Below, in pieces: positions 12,109 to 21,028 of a stretch of DNA of 64,000 nt. This stretch comes from Vibrio sp. 10N (GTDB taxonomy: Bacteria > Pseudomonadota > Gammaproteobacteria > Enterobacterales > Vibrionaceae): assembly GCF_036245475.1 (NCBI RefSeq), contig NZ_BTPM01000001.1, forward strand, positions 3,348,001 to 3,412,000, read 5' to 3'. The notes beneath the pieces are model-generated. The model did no database searches, was not told the DNA's origin, and saw only the letters and a list, made by a program, of their open reading frames with translations. Numbering within the stretch: position 1 is the first letter of the stretch; every line of letters starts with the position of its first letter. Made by a program: the position numbers and the translations under genes.

Positions 12109-12537
12109 TTAACCCTCTACCACTAGGCCCATTGAACGAGCAGTACCAGCGATAGAACGCTTCATTGCTTCGATGTCAGCACCAGTCATATCAGCAGCTT
12201 TAGTTTCTGCGATTTCTTGGATTTGAGCGTCAGTTACTGTGCCCACTTTTTCAGTGTTTGGACGACCAGAACCAGACTTAACGCCAGCAGCTTTCTTAAG
12301 AAGAACAGCAGCAGGTGGAGTCTTAGTTACGAACGTGAAAGAACGGTCGTTGTAAACAGTAATAACTACTGGAGTCGGTAGACCTTTCTCAATAGATTCT
12401 GTTTTTGCGTTGAACGCTTTACAGAATTCCATGATGTTCACACCGTGTTGACCTAGTGCAGGACCAACCGGTGGACTTGGGTTTGCCATACCAGCTGCAA
12501 CTTGCAGTTTGATATAAGCTTCAACTTTCTTAGCCAT
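12109..12537 (-). CDS. rplK: 50S ribosomal protein L11
   Basis: 142 residues, the same length as E. coli L11, a component of the GTPase-associated centre needed for RelA activation. The ATG at 12537 is preferred over the upstream in-frame start at 12561: TTAGGAAATATC precedes it and the product begins [19 protein letters not shown], the family start, with the proline-rich [13 protein letters not shown] stretch next. It is the first gene of rplKA, with its own promoter about 100 bases upstream. Confidence 0.97.
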   Translation of the reverse strand: MAKKVEAYIKLQVAAGMANPSPPVGPALGQHGVNIMEFCKAFNAKTESIEKGLPTPVVITVYNDRSFTFVTKTPPAAVLLKKAAGVKSGSGRPNTEKVGTVTDAQIQEIAETKAADMTGADIEAMKRSIAGTARSMGLVVEG

Positions 12538-12623
12538 GATATTTCCTAATTTTGGGTTCAAACGCTATCCGAATGGGAAAGCTCCCCGTGTTTTGAAAAA
12601 ACTTTCTGCAGTCATTACTGCAA

Positions 12624-12658
12624 AAAGGCGCGAAATTATAAGCATAATTCGCGCCTTT
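12624..12658 (-). terminator. Terminator for secE-nusG folded over the rplK promoter
   Basis: On the minus strand an 11-base arm pair, AAAGGCGCGAA...TTCGCGCCTTT, closes a loop of 13 bases and runs into TTTTT. It lies 68 bases after the nusG stop. The stem contains the rplK -10 hexamer in its loop, so the same DNA serves as terminator for read-through and as promoter. Confidence 0.75.
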
Positions 12659-12663
12659 AACAA
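12635..12663 (-). promoter_or_regulatory. rplK promoter (sigma-70)
   Basis: On the minus strand TTGTTA (12663-12658), a 17-base spacer, then TATAAT (12640-12635). The position matches the L11 promoter of E. coli. Transcription would start near 12628, inside the downstream arm of the overlapping hairpin, so the rplK transcript itself cannot form the full terminator. Confidence 0.78.
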
Positions 12664-12725
12664 CCCTAAAATGGTGTTTTTTTATACTCTCATTTTTAAA
12701 GGACTAAGCCATTAAAAATTCGGTA

Positions 12726-13274
12726 TTAATCAAGTTTGTCAACTTGACCGAATTCGAGCTCAACTGGTGTTGCACGACCAAAGATCGATACAGACACTTT
12801 CAGGCGGCTCTTCTCGTAATCCACTTCTTCAACGGTACCGTTGAAGTCAGCAAACGGACCTTCGTTAACACGTACCACTTCGCCCGCTTCGAACATCGTT
12901 CTTGGACGTGGAGCTTCGCTAGCTTTCTCTAGACGATTAAGGATAGCGTCAGCTTCTTTATCTGTGATAGGTGCTGGACGGTCAGAGGTTCCACCAATGA
13001 AGCCCATTACTCGTGGCACACTGCGTACAAGGTGCCAAGATTCGTCGTTCATGATCATTTGAACAAGAACGTAGCCTGGGAAGAACTTACGCTCACTCTT
13101 GCGGCGTTGGCCTGAGCGCATTTCCACAACTTCTTCAGTCGGTACTAGCACTTCACCAAAGTACTCTTCCATTGCGTGCATTTTGATATGTTCGCGAAGA
13201 GACTGAGCCACACGTCCTTCAAAACCAGAAAAGGCTTGAACAACGTACCAGCGTTTTTTCGGAGCTTCACTCAT
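12726..13274 (-). CDS. nusG: Transcription termination/antitermination factor NusG
   Basis: 182 residues (E. coli 181). The N-terminal NGN domain ([18 protein letters not shown]...) binds RNA polymerase across the beta' clamp and beta lobe, and the C-terminal KOW domain ([22 protein letters not shown]) contacts Rho or ribosomal S10. It follows secE by 13 bases, the conserved secE-nusG pair. Confidence 0.97.
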   Translation of the reverse strand: MSEAPKKRWYVVQAFSGFEGRVAQSLREHIKMHAMEEYFGEVLVPTEEVVEMRSGQRRKSERKFFPGYVLVQMIMNDESWHLVRSVPRVMGFIGGTSDRPAPITDKEADAILNRLEKASEAPRPRTMFEAGEVVRVNEGPFADFNGTVEEVDYEKSRLKVSVSIFGRATPVELEFGQVDKLD

Positions 13275-13287
13275 GAATTAACACCCT

Positions 13288-13665
13288 CTATAACCCGGTT
13301 ATGAACGCAACAAGACGGACCATAATGCCGTCGATACCCCATAACGCAAGCGCCATTACAATACTTACTGCAAGGACAATCAGCGTAGTCTGCATCGTTT
13401 CTTGGCGTGTTGGCCAAACCACTTTGCGAACTTCCACGCGTGCTTCACGTGCGAACGTGATAGCTGCCTTACCTTTTGTTGTTGTAGCTGCAACACCAAG
13501 TGCCGCGGCAATTAATACAACTACACCTGCAGCGCGAAGAACTACAGATAGCTCTCCGTACAGGTAATTACCCACAACAGCGGCGGCTAGCAGCGCAAAA
13601 GCGACGATCCACTTAATTACATCTGCTGCATTTGAGCTATCAGGAGTTTCAGCGTTTGCTTTCAT
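13288..13665 (-). CDS. secE: Preprotein translocase subunit SecE
   Basis: Small subunit of the SecYEG inner-membrane channel, 125 residues from the ATG at 13665 (E. coli 127). A TTG at 13683 would add six residues but has a poor ribosome-binding site and gives a non-family start. There are two N-terminal membrane segments (about residues 13-30 and 35-55), then the conserved amphipathic and hinge segment [20 protein letters not shown], and a third membrane helix ending [16 protein letters not shown]. This is the three-helix enteric form. Confidence 0.95.
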   Translation of the reverse strand: MKANAETPDSSNAADVIKWIVAFALLAAAVVGNYLYGELSVVLRAAGVVVLIAAALGVAATTTKGKAAITFAREARVEVRKVVWPTRQETMQTTLIVLAVSIVMALALWGIDGIMVRLVAFITGL

Positions 13666-13879
13666 AAAACCAACCTGTGACAAGTCTTAACTAGACGACA
13701 ACAACCCCGCTGCTGCAGGGCTTATTCCTTTAATGTTGGTAAAATTTGAGTCAAACCAACACTTTTTGCAAAGGCTCAGGTAGAAATTACTTTCCAACTC
13801 AACCCTTATAAATCCTTTAATCATTCACTCTATGAGCAGTCATTGAGTGAATTATGCGCCCCTATAAATAGTAGCGCAG

Positions 13880-13907
13880 AAAAAGGGCATCAAATGATGC
13901 CCTTTTT
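13880..13907 (-). terminator. Terminator of the tRNA-tufB operon
   Basis: On the minus strand AAAAAGGGCATCATTTGATGCCCTTTTT, a perfect stem with a short loop and T-run, 61 bases after the tufB stop. The 13684-13879 region up to secE must hold the secE-nusG promoter; no single convincing pair of hexamers was picked out by eye. Confidence 0.9.
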
Positions 13908-13967
13908 AGCATTGCTTAGTCAAATCTTATTCAAAGATTTTACCAGAGCTTGCGACAATTCTAAGAA

Positions 13968-15152
13968 TTAGTCGAAGATCTTAGCAACAACACCAGCACC
14001 TACTGTACGGCCACCTTCACGGATAGCGAAACGTAGACCTTCATCCATTGCGATTGGAGCGATTAGCTCAACTTTCATTTGGATGTTGTCGCCTGGCATT
14101 ACCATTTCTACGCCTTCAGGTAGAGAGATGTCACCAGTTACGTCAGTTGTACGGAAGTAGAACTGTGGACGGTAGCCTTTGAAGAACGGAGTATGACGGC
14201 CGCCTTCGTCTTTAGAAAGTACGTATACTTCAGACTCGAACTTAGTGTGTGGGTTGATTGAACCAGGAGCTGCAAGAACTTGACCACGTTCAACTTCGTC
14301 ACGCTTAGTACCACGTAGAAGTGCACCAACGTTCTCACCAGCACGACCTTCGTCAAGAAGCTTACGGAACATCTCAACACCAGTACAAGTAGTCGTTGTA
14401 GTCTCTTTGATACCAACGATTTCTACTTCGTCACCTACGCGTAGGATACCGCGCTCGATACGACCAGTTACAACAGTACCACGACCTTGGATCGAGAATA
14501 CGTCTTCGATTGGTAGTAGGAACGGTTGGTCTACTGCACGCTCTGGCTCTGGGATGTAAGAGTCTAGTGCTTCAGCAAGCTCAACGATTTTGTCTTCCCA
14601 CTGCTTCTCGCCGTTTAGAGCGCCTAGTGCAGAACCTTGGATAACTGGTAGGTCATCACCTGGGAATTCGTACTCAGATAGAAGTTCACGAACTTCCATT
14701 TCTACTAGCTCTAGAAGCTCTTCATCGTCAACCATGTCACACTTGTTCATGAATACGATGATGTATGGGATACCAACCTGACGGCCTAGTAGGATGTGCT
14801 CACGAGTCTGAGGCATTGGGCCGTCAGTTGCAGCAACAACTAGGATACCACCGTCCATCTGTGCAGCACCAGTGATCATGTTCTTAACATAATCCGCGTG
14901 TCCTGGACAGTCTACGTGTGCGTAGTGACGAGTTGGAGTATCGTACTCAACGTGAGAAGTTGCGATTGTGATACCGCGCTCACGCTCTTCTGGAGCGTTA
15001 TCGATAGATGCGAAGTCTTTCGCTTCACCGCCGTACACTTTTGCAAGAGTAGTACAGATTGCAGCTGTTAGAGTTGTTTTACCGTGGTCAACGTGGCCGA
15101 TAGTACCAACGTTTACGTGCGGTTTCGTACGTTCAAATTTTTCTTTAGACAT
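13968..15152 (-). CDS. tufB: Elongation factor Tu
   Basis: 394 residues, identical in length to E. coli EF-Tu, the GTPase that delivers aminoacyl-tRNA to the ribosome. The ATG at 15152 follows AGAGGGACAACTC and yields [20 protein letters not shown]; the in-frame extension to 15254 is tRNA-tufB spacer. G1 GHVDHGKT, switch [14 protein letters not shown] and GSAL are intact. It is the last gene of the thrU-tyrU-glyT-thrT-tufB transcription unit, as in E. coli, which is why the symbol tufB is used. The second tuf copy expected near fusA is not in this window. Confidence 0.96.
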   Translation of the reverse strand: MSKEKFERTKPHVNVGTIGHVDHGKTTLTAAICTTLAKVYGGEAKDFASIDNAPEERERGITIATSHVEYDTPTRHYAHVDCPGHADYVKNMITGAAQMDGGILVVAATDGPMPQTREHILLGRQVGIPYIIVFMNKCDMVDDEELLELVEMEVRELLSEYEFPGDDLPVIQGSALGALNGEKQWEDKIVELAEALDSYIPEPERAVDQPFLLPIEDVFSIQGRGTVVTGRIERGILRVGDEVEIVGIKETTTTTCTGVEMFRKLLDEGRAGENVGALLRGTKRDEVERGQVLAAPGSINPHTKFESEVYVLSKDEGGRHTPFFKGYRPQFYFRTTDVTGDISLPEGVEMVMPGDNIQMKVELIAPIAMDEGLRFAIREGGRTVGAGVVAKIFD

Positions 15153-15288
15153 GAGTTGTCCCTCTAGGTACGGATTTAGGTGGCTTTGAAGACCACGCAA
15201 CCAAAAAATCTTGGTAATAAAGCTTCTTTCAACCAATAAACATAGTTTAGGCAAAAGAAAGTATCAAAAGGAAAATTGCTTTGAGAGC

Positions 15289-15364
<76 letters not shown>

Positions 15365-15377
15365 ACTCTAAATGAGT

Positions 15378-15452
<75 letters not shown>

Positions 15453-15487
15453 AACACGTAACTCTGAGAGCTATTCCCTAAAGAATA

Positions 15488-15572
<85 letters not shown>

Positions 15573-15620
15573 AAATTTTACTTACCATTTTCGTCATCAT
15601 TGCCCTAGGCAAAGTGAAAA

Positions 15621-15696
<76 letters not shown>

Positions 15697-15709
15697 ATAA
15701 GTGGAGCGC

Positions 15710-15738
15710 ATTCTATTGAATGAATCTTATGGATGCAA
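15710..15738 (-). promoter_or_regulatory. Promoter of the thrU-tyrU-glyT-thrT-tufB operon
   Basis: On the minus strand TTGCAT (15738-15733), 17-base spacer, TAGAAT (15715-15710), followed by a GCGCTCC discriminator. A GC-rich discriminator next to the -10 is the hallmark of stringently controlled stable-RNA promoters; the stringent control is inferred from that. Confidence 0.75.
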
Positions 15739-15905
15739 CCGTTAAATTAAAAAAAAATCCGATTTTCACCACATTCTTTTTGTTTGATGGCTTTTTGTAC
15801 ACATTTCGGGGAATTAGCGTAACCCCGTTGCATGAATTATTTGATTTATCCCTTGCTTCAGGTATGTTCAGCACTCAGTCATTTTAATCCATGGTTAGGT
15901 TACCT

Positions 15906-16829
15906 ATGAGTCCCTTTATGTCATTCAGTCGAGAGCAATGGTCAGCGCTTCGTAACGCCGTACCCATGACCCTCACAGAAGAGGACCTAAAAGAGCTTCA
16001 AGGCATCAATGAAAAACTGACTATGCAGGAGGCAACCGATGTTTACCTGCCTCTATCTCGACTGCTCAACCTCTATGTTGCCGCAAGGCAGCGTCGTAAC
16101 TCAGTACTTGGCGAATTTTTAGGAAACACCGAGCACACGCCGCCGTTTGTCATAGGCATCGCAGGTAGTGTCGCCGTTGGTAAAAGCACCACCGCACGTC
16201 TGCTAAAAGCACTTTTAAGCCGCTGGGACAATCACCCAAAAGTTGAACTGATCACCACGGACGGCTTCCTGTACCCAAATAAGACTCTACTCGAAAAAGG
16301 GTTGATGGGTAAAAAGGGCTTTCCAGAGTCTTACGACATGCGCCGCTTAGTGCAGTTCGTGTCCGATGTGAAAGCGTGCAAAAGAAATGTTCAGGCGCCG
16401 GTCTATTCGCATATCACTTACGACATTACGGAAGAAGAAAAGGTCGTTGACCTTCCTGACGTGCTGATTATTGAAGGGTTAAACGTACTGCAAAGTGGTA
16501 TGGACTACCCACACGATCCACACCGCGTATTCATCTCCGACTTCCTCGATTTTTCACTCTATGTCGACGCAGACAGCGAGCAAATTGAGCAGTGGTACGT
16601 CAATCGCTTTATGAAGTTCCGCGAAGGCGCGTTTACCAAACCTGGCTCCTATTTCAGCCACTACACCCAATTAAGTGCAGCAGAAGCCGAATCCAAGGCC
16701 AAAGCCATTTGGGCCTCAATCAACGGCCTAAACTTGGTCGAAAACATCTTACCAACCAAAGAGCGCGCTCAGCTGATCTTGCAGAAAGGCGCTGATCACA
16801 GTGTTGAAACGGTATACCTAAGAAAGTAA
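15906..16829 (+). CDS. coaA: Type I pantothenate kinase
   Basis: CoaA phosphorylates pantothenate, the first and rate-limiting step of coenzyme A synthesis, and is feedback-inhibited by CoA. The P-loop GSVAVGKST is at about residues 87-95, followed by [21 protein letters not shown] and [16 protein letters not shown], all typical of the type I enzyme. From the ATG at 15906 the product is 307 residues (E. coli 316); an earlier ATG at 15891 in the same frame would add five. AGGTTACCT sits just before 15906. It is divergent from the tRNA-tufB operon, the same neighbour as in E. coli. Confidence 0.95.
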   Translation: MSPFMSFSREQWSALRNAVPMTLTEEDLKELQGINEKLTMQEATDVYLPLSRLLNLYVAARQRRNSVLGEFLGNTEHTPPFVIGIAGSVAVGKSTTARLLKALLSRWDNHPKVELITTDGFLYPNKTLLEKGLMGKKGFPESYDMRRLVQFVSDVKACKRNVQAPVYSHITYDITEEEKVVDLPDVLIIEGLNVLQSGMDYPHDPHRVFISDFLDFSLYVDADSEQIEQWYVNRFMKFREGAFTKPGSYFSHYTQLSAAEAESKAKAIWASINGLNLVENILPTKERAQLILQKGADHSVETVYLRK

Positions 16830-16854
16830 TAACCGCTCTAATTGCATGCTCTTT

Positions 16855-16886
16855 GACCATAGGACCATAGGACCATAGGACCAAAG
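16855..16886. repeat. 8-bp tandem repeat (GACCATAG x3 plus GACCAAAG)
   Basis: Four head-to-tail copies of an 8-bp unit lie between the convergent ends of coaA and birA, just before the birA stop. The unit number may vary by slippage. No terminator is obvious in this 62-bp spacer. Confidence 0.85.
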
Positions 16887-16891
16887 TACCT

Positions 16892-17854
16892 TTAATCACT
16901 AACTTTTCGCAGCGATATTTCACCGCCAACGTACGACTCAATTCCGCGCTCGGTTTCAAGCAGTACCGCGCCGGTCGCATCAATGCCTCGCACAACGCCT
17001 TTGATCTCACGCTGACCCATGATGAGTTTGACTTCACGACCTAAGAAGTTGTCGTGCTGGTTCCAGCGCTCGACAAAGCCATGCAAACCGCGCAGTTCAT
17101 AGTCTTCCAATGCCGCTTGCCAAGCTTTAATAAACGCGACCACTAGATCATTACGGCTAAATGGAGTATCAACCACTTCACTGAGCGATGTCCAAGGCTG
17201 ATCGATACCGGTCACTTGCTCACTCATATTGAGGTTCATTCCCATACCAATCACTAAGTTTGCAGCGCCGCCCGCTTGGCCTGACATTTCAACCAAAATT
17301 CCGGCGAGCTTTTTATCTCGGTAGTACAGGTCATTCGGCCACTTAAGCTTCACTTCCTCAATCCCTAGCTCCTGCAGCGCTTCAACTATAGCAACACCCA
17401 CGACTAGGCTCAGCCCCATCGCCGCTGCCATCCCAGCCTCCAAACGCCAGTACATCGACAGGTAGAGGTTACTGCCAAACGGTGATACCCATTGTCTACC
17501 GCGGCGTCCACGACCTTTAGCTTGATACTCTGAGATACAGACGCTGCCAGACTCTAAGGACTCTTGCTTGTCAAGTAGGTACTGGTTAGTTGAGTCAATG
17601 ATTGGTATCAGCTCAAACGGTGTCGACACACTTTGTGCAAGGCGCTTTTCGCTCAATAGTTCCATCGGCTGAGCTAATTGATAGCCTTTGCCTTGAACTC
17701 GGAAAATATCAACGCCCCACTCTTGAATGCCCTTAATGTGTTTGCTCACTGCTGCACGCGAGATCCCAAGATCTTCGCCCAACGCCTCACCAGAGTGGAA
17801 GCCGCCAGTGGCGAGCCTAGTGAGAATAGCCAATTTCATGTGATGCTCTTTCAT
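16892..17854 (-). CDS. birA: Bifunctional biotin ligase / biotin operon repressor
   Basis: BirA activates biotin to biotinyl-AMP and attaches it to the AccB lysine; with biotinyl-AMP bound it also represses bio genes. 320 residues (E. coli 321). The N-terminal winged helix (about 5-60, GEALGEDLGISRAAVSKHIKG) indicates the repressor-type enzyme. The catalytic loop GRGRRGRQW is at 114-122, and KLKWPNDLYYRDKKLAGILVE carries the active-site lysine segment. Its start overlaps the murB stop by 4 bp (ATGA), so the two are translationally coupled. Confidence 0.96.
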   Translation of the reverse strand: MKEHHMKLAILTRLATGGFHSGEALGEDLGISRAAVSKHIKGIQEWGVDIFRVQGKGYQLAQPMELLSEKRLAQSVSTPFELIPIIDSTNQYLLDKQESLESGSVCISEYQAKGRGRRGRQWVSPFGSNLYLSMYWRLEAGMAAAMGLSLVVGVAIVEALQELGIEEVKLKWPNDLYYRDKKLAGILVEMSGQAGGAANLVIGMGMNLNMSEQVTGIDQPWTSLSEVVDTPFSRNDLVVAFIKAWQAALEDYELRGLHGFVERWNQHDNFLGREVKLIMGQREIKGVVRGIDATGAVLLETERGIESYVGGEISLRKVSD

Positions 17855-18885
17855 AGCACGTCCTTTAAATACACTTCATGGCTCGCGCCCATAAAGCGCA
17901 CTTCATGCTCAAGTTCGACACCAAACTTATCGAGCACCGATTGACGTACAAACGCTGCCAAACGGACCACATCCTCTGCTGTCGCCTCATTGTGGTTCAC
18001 GAGTACCAAAGCTTGATTCGGATGGACCATAGCACCGCCAATCTGATGACCTTTCAAACCACATTGGTCAATCAGCCAGCCCGCCGCCAGTTTCATCCCA
18101 TTTTCTGCAGGGTAAGCGACTAAGGCATCGTGGCTCGCCTTGAGCGAAGTATAGTGCTCGTGGCTAATGATCGGGTTCTTAAAGAAACTGCCCGCATTGC
18201 CTGTCACCGCCGGATCGGGCAATTTTTCTTGTCGCACTTTCACCACCACGTCGAACACCTCTTTCGGTGTGACTGTGTCTAGGTCCAGTGTTTGTAACGG
18301 ACCATAGCTTAGATTCGGTTGCCACTGTTTTTCCAGTTCTATACCAATGGCGGTCACTATCGCCTTATCTTTCAGCGCATGTTTAAAAATAGAGTCACGA
18401 TAGCCAAATTGACACTCTTGGCGCGTGAGTCTTTTCACCTTCAAGGATTCAAGACAAAGATAATCGACATAGCTGCAGACGTCTTTTAACTCAATGCCAT
18501 AAGCGCCGATGTTTTGGATCGGCGCACTGCCCGAGCAACCCGGTATCAAGGCGAGATTTTCAATGCCTGCATAGCCGTGTTCCACACACCACTTCACCAA
18601 GCTTGGCCAATCTTCTCCGCCGCTAATATGCAGTTTGTGTTTCGTCGGTGTGTCACTGACCTCTATGCCGCCCAAGCGATTAACGATCACTACCCCTTCA
18701 AACGGAGCGGTAAACAGCATATTACTGCCCTTACCCAGCATCAGCTTTGGCAAAGACTGCCATTCTGGGTGCTGGTACACCTCAATCAAGTCATCGACCG
18801 AGTGGACCTCGACCAAAGCGTGACAGTGCTGGTTAATACCAAAAGTATGATAAGAGCGGAGCTGAGCGTTGTTTTGAATTTGCAT
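17851..18885 (-). CDS. murB: UDP-N-acetylenolpyruvoylglucosamine reductase
   Basis: FAD enzyme that reduces UDP-GlcNAc-enolpyruvate to UDP-MurNAc in peptidoglycan synthesis. 344 residues, type I (E. coli 342). The FAD-binding loop LGKGSNMLF is at about 50-58, GYRDSIFK at 161-168 supplies the conserved Tyr/Arg, GNAGSFFKNP carries the proton-donor Ser near 233, and HEVRFMG near 328-334 carries the conserved Glu. It is the first gene of murB-birA, an order shared with E. coli. Confidence 0.97.
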   Translation of the reverse strand: MQIQNNAQLRSYHTFGINQHCHALVEVHSVDDLIEVYQHPEWQSLPKLMLGKGSNMLFTAPFEGVVIVNRLGGIEVSDTPTKHKLHISGGEDWPSLVKWCVEHGYAGIENLALIPGCSGSAPIQNIGAYGIELKDVCSYVDYLCLESLKVKRLTRQECQFGYRDSIFKHALKDKAIVTAIGIELEKQWQPNLSYGPLQTLDLDTVTPKEVFDVVVKVRQEKLPDPAVTGNAGSFFKNPIISHEHYTSLKASHDALVAYPAENGMKLAAGWLIDQCGLKGHQIGGAMVHPNQALVLVNHNEATAEDVVRLAAFVRQSVLDKFGVELEHEVRFMGASHEVYLKDVL

Positions 18886-18944
18886 GGGCGTCGATTGATG
18901 GCTTACACTGCCGCTATTCTATCCTTTTGGAATCCGAATTGGCT

Positions 18945-19376
18945 ATGGATACGTTAAATTTCGGTGTGCTTGACCCGATAAAGCTCCCTATTGCGAAAAA
19001 ACTCTACAAGGCTCACTACCCCGCGGGCAAACCCAAAAGCGATGAACGCATCCTGACGCTAAGCCGCAACCAAACTCTTAGCGCTTTGGTCCGATTTCGC
19101 ACTATTGAGCACTATCGATTGATGACAGGCATGCTGGTTATCCCTGAGCAACGTGGCCTAGGTTTAGGGCATGAATTGATGGCTCAACTGCAGCAAGCCG
19201 AGCTGAAAGATGGCGACTTTTGCTTCGCTCTGGCGCATCTTGAGAGTTTTTACGCACAACATGGCTTTGAAACAGTGGAAGAAGCAGCGCTTCCCAACCC
19301 ACTTAAGCAGCTGTTTTGTCGCTATATTCAGGGTGGAAAGTCGCTAATTGCAATGCGTTACCTTGATCCCCGTTAA
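18945..19376 (+). CDS. GNAT family N-acetyltransferase
   Basis: 143-residue protein with the GNAT acetyl-CoA-binding motif: MLVIPEQRGLGLGHELMAQLQQAEL fits the R/Q-x-x-G-x-G/A pyrophosphate-binding turn (RGLGLG). LESFYAQHGFETVEEAALP is the usual GNAT C-terminal strand and helix. ATG at 18945 is preferred over a TTG at 18927. It is divergent from murB with about 60 bp between and stands alone before pssA. The substrate cannot be told from sequence. Confidence 0.8.
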   Translation: MDTLNFGVLDPIKLPIAKKLYKAHYPAGKPKSDERILTLSRNQTLSALVRFRTIEHYRLMTGMLVIPEQRGLGLGHELMAQLQQAELKDGDFCFALAHLESFYAQHGFETVEEAALPNPLKQLFCRYIQGGKSLIAMRYLDPR

Positions 19377-19466
19377 ACTTATCAACGGTTTACTACCCAT
19401 TAACGACAAGAATTTGGTAAAATTCTAGGTTCGCAATTTTGCAATCACCAAAGGTACAGTCTCTAC

Positions 19467-20807
19467 ATGATGGCTTTTAGGAACTCTTTTGAACAGCTTC
19501 CCTCAATCGCGCAGGATCCGAGTAAACTCGATGTTTTGCTCTCTGCCAGCGACTATCGCGAACATCTCATTCAAGCGATACGCGAAGCAAAATCAAGAAT
19601 CTACCTAGTCGCACTGTATTTGGAAGATGACGACGCAGGACGCCAAATTCTTAGTGAGCTTTATCAAGCAAAGCAAAACAATCCAGCGCTGGATATTGCT
19701 GTTTGCGTTGATTGGCACCGTGCACAGCGCGGATTGATCGGCGCGGCGCATTCGGATGGCAACGCCGTCATGTACCGCGAATTTCGTGACAAGCACCAAC
19801 ATGGCGTGCCTGTGTATGGCATTCCGGTTCGCGGTCGTGAGGTCTTCGGCGTGTTGCACCTCAAAGGTTTTATCATCGACGATAAAGTCATTTATAGCGG
19901 TGCTAGCCTCAACAACATCTACCTCAACTACAAAGACCGGTATCGTTTCGACCGTTATCACGTGCTCGACAATGCCAGCCTTGCCGACAGCATGGCCAAC
20001 TTTGTGGCAACAGAGATGATTGCGAATCCCGCGGTCAATGACTTGTCACTTCCGCAAAAGCCGACCACCAAAGAAATCAAAGCAGAGATCCGCCAATTGC
20101 GTGGCTCCCTGTCTCAAGCTCGCTATGAGTTTGATGCCGAACCGGCTAACGAGAATCAAGTTTCGGTAACGCCAATCGTCGGTATTGGCAAACGCCGCAA
20201 TAAACTTAATCAGAGCATCAATCAACTGCTAGCCAGTGCCAAAGATGAAATCTTTATCTGTACGCCTTATTTTAATTTCCCGAAGTCCGTCGCTAAGGAA
20301 ATTAAACGCGCGCTCAAGCGCGGTGTGAAAGTACGTATTGTTGTGGGTGATAAAACCGCCAACGATTTCTACATTTCACCAGAAGAAGACTTTAAGACCA
20401 TCGGTGGCCTGCCTTATCTGTATGAGATGAACTTACGTCGCTTCGCCAAAGCCAATGAAGCACACATTGCTAGCCGCAACCTGTGCATTCGTTTGTGGAA
20501 ACACGATGAAAACAGCTTCCACCTAAAAGGGATCTGGGTTGATAAGCGCTATATGCTGATCACTGGTAACAACCTGAATCCACGCGCTTGGAGTTTGGAT
20601 TTAGAGAACGCGATTCTGATTCAAGATCACTACTCGCACTTAGTTGAGAAGTTTGATGCCGAAATCAACAATATCCTTGAGCATACTCAGTTGATTTGCA
20701 CTTATAGACAGCTTGAAAAAGTTGAGAATTATCCAGCTCCGGTACAGAAGTTGTTGAAGAAGATAACTCGAGTGAGGGCTGATCGAGTTTTGAAGCAGTT
20801 GCTTTAA
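19467..20807 (+). CDS. pssA: CDP-diacylglycerol--serine O-phosphatidyltransferase
   Basis: PssA makes phosphatidylserine, the precursor of phosphatidylethanolamine, from CDP-diacylglycerol and serine; the enterobacterial form is a peripheral phospholipase-D-superfamily enzyme. 446 residues (E. coli 451). Two HxK half-sites are intact: HLKGFIIDD at about 131 and HLKGIWVDK at about 352, each followed by the Gly/Ser-Asn pattern (SGASLNN, TGNNLNPRAW). A second in-frame ATG directly follows the first. It converges on typA across a copy of the 97-bp repeat. Confidence 0.94.
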   Translation: MMAFRNSFEQLPSIAQDPSKLDVLLSASDYREHLIQAIREAKSRIYLVALYLEDDDAGRQILSELYQAKQNNPALDIAVCVDWHRAQRGLIGAAHSDGNAVMYREFRDKHQHGVPVYGIPVRGREVFGVLHLKGFIIDDKVIYSGASLNNIYLNYKDRYRFDRYHVLDNASLADSMANFVATEMIANPAVNDLSLPQKPTTKEIKAEIRQLRGSLSQARYEFDAEPANENQVSVTPIVGIGKRRNKLNQSINQLLASAKDEIFICTPYFNFPKSVAKEIKRALKRGVKVRIVVGDKTANDFYISPEEDFKTIGGLPYLYEMNLRRFAKANEAHIASRNLCIRLWKHDENSFHLKGIWVDKRYMLITGNNLNPRAWSLDLENAILIQDHYSHLVEKFDAEINNILEHTQLICTYRQLEKVENYPAPVQKLLKKITRVRADRVLKQLL

Positions 20808-20820
20808 AATTCAAAACAAC

Positions 20821-20917
20821 GTCATCCCCTTGAAAAAGGGGATCTCGCGCGGCAAGTGGCTCACTTTGTTTGAGCACAATACTCGCGGACAGAGATCCTC
20901 ACTTTCGTGAGGATGAC
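20821..20917. repeat. Seventh copy of the 97-bp palindromic element (inverted relative to the array)
   Basis: Begins GTCATCCCCTTGAAAAAGGG and ends CACTTTCGTGAGGATGAC, exactly 97 bp. Its reverse complement follows the type 2 core of the 654-1540 array closely (GAGTATTGTGCTC, GAGCCACTTGCCGC). A fragment of one end (GTGAGGATGACGG) is repeated at 20927-20939. Like the array it lies between two convergent genes, pssA and typA. Confidence 0.93.
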
Positions 20918-20980
20918 GATGTTTTTGTGAGGATGACGGCATCAGTTAGAAGTAACAACTATCGACTGACTTCAGACACA

Positions 20981-21009
20981 AAAAAAACCAGCCTCATGGC
21001 TGGTTTTTT
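20981..21009 (-). terminator. Terminator of typA
   Basis: Minus strand AAAAAACCAGCCATGAGGCTGGTTTTTT, an 8-bp stem with T-run, 20 bases after the typA stop. The symmetric A/T flanks mean it could also stop pssA transcripts. Confidence 0.9.
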
Positions 21010-21028
21010 CACATCTCACCTAAATCAA

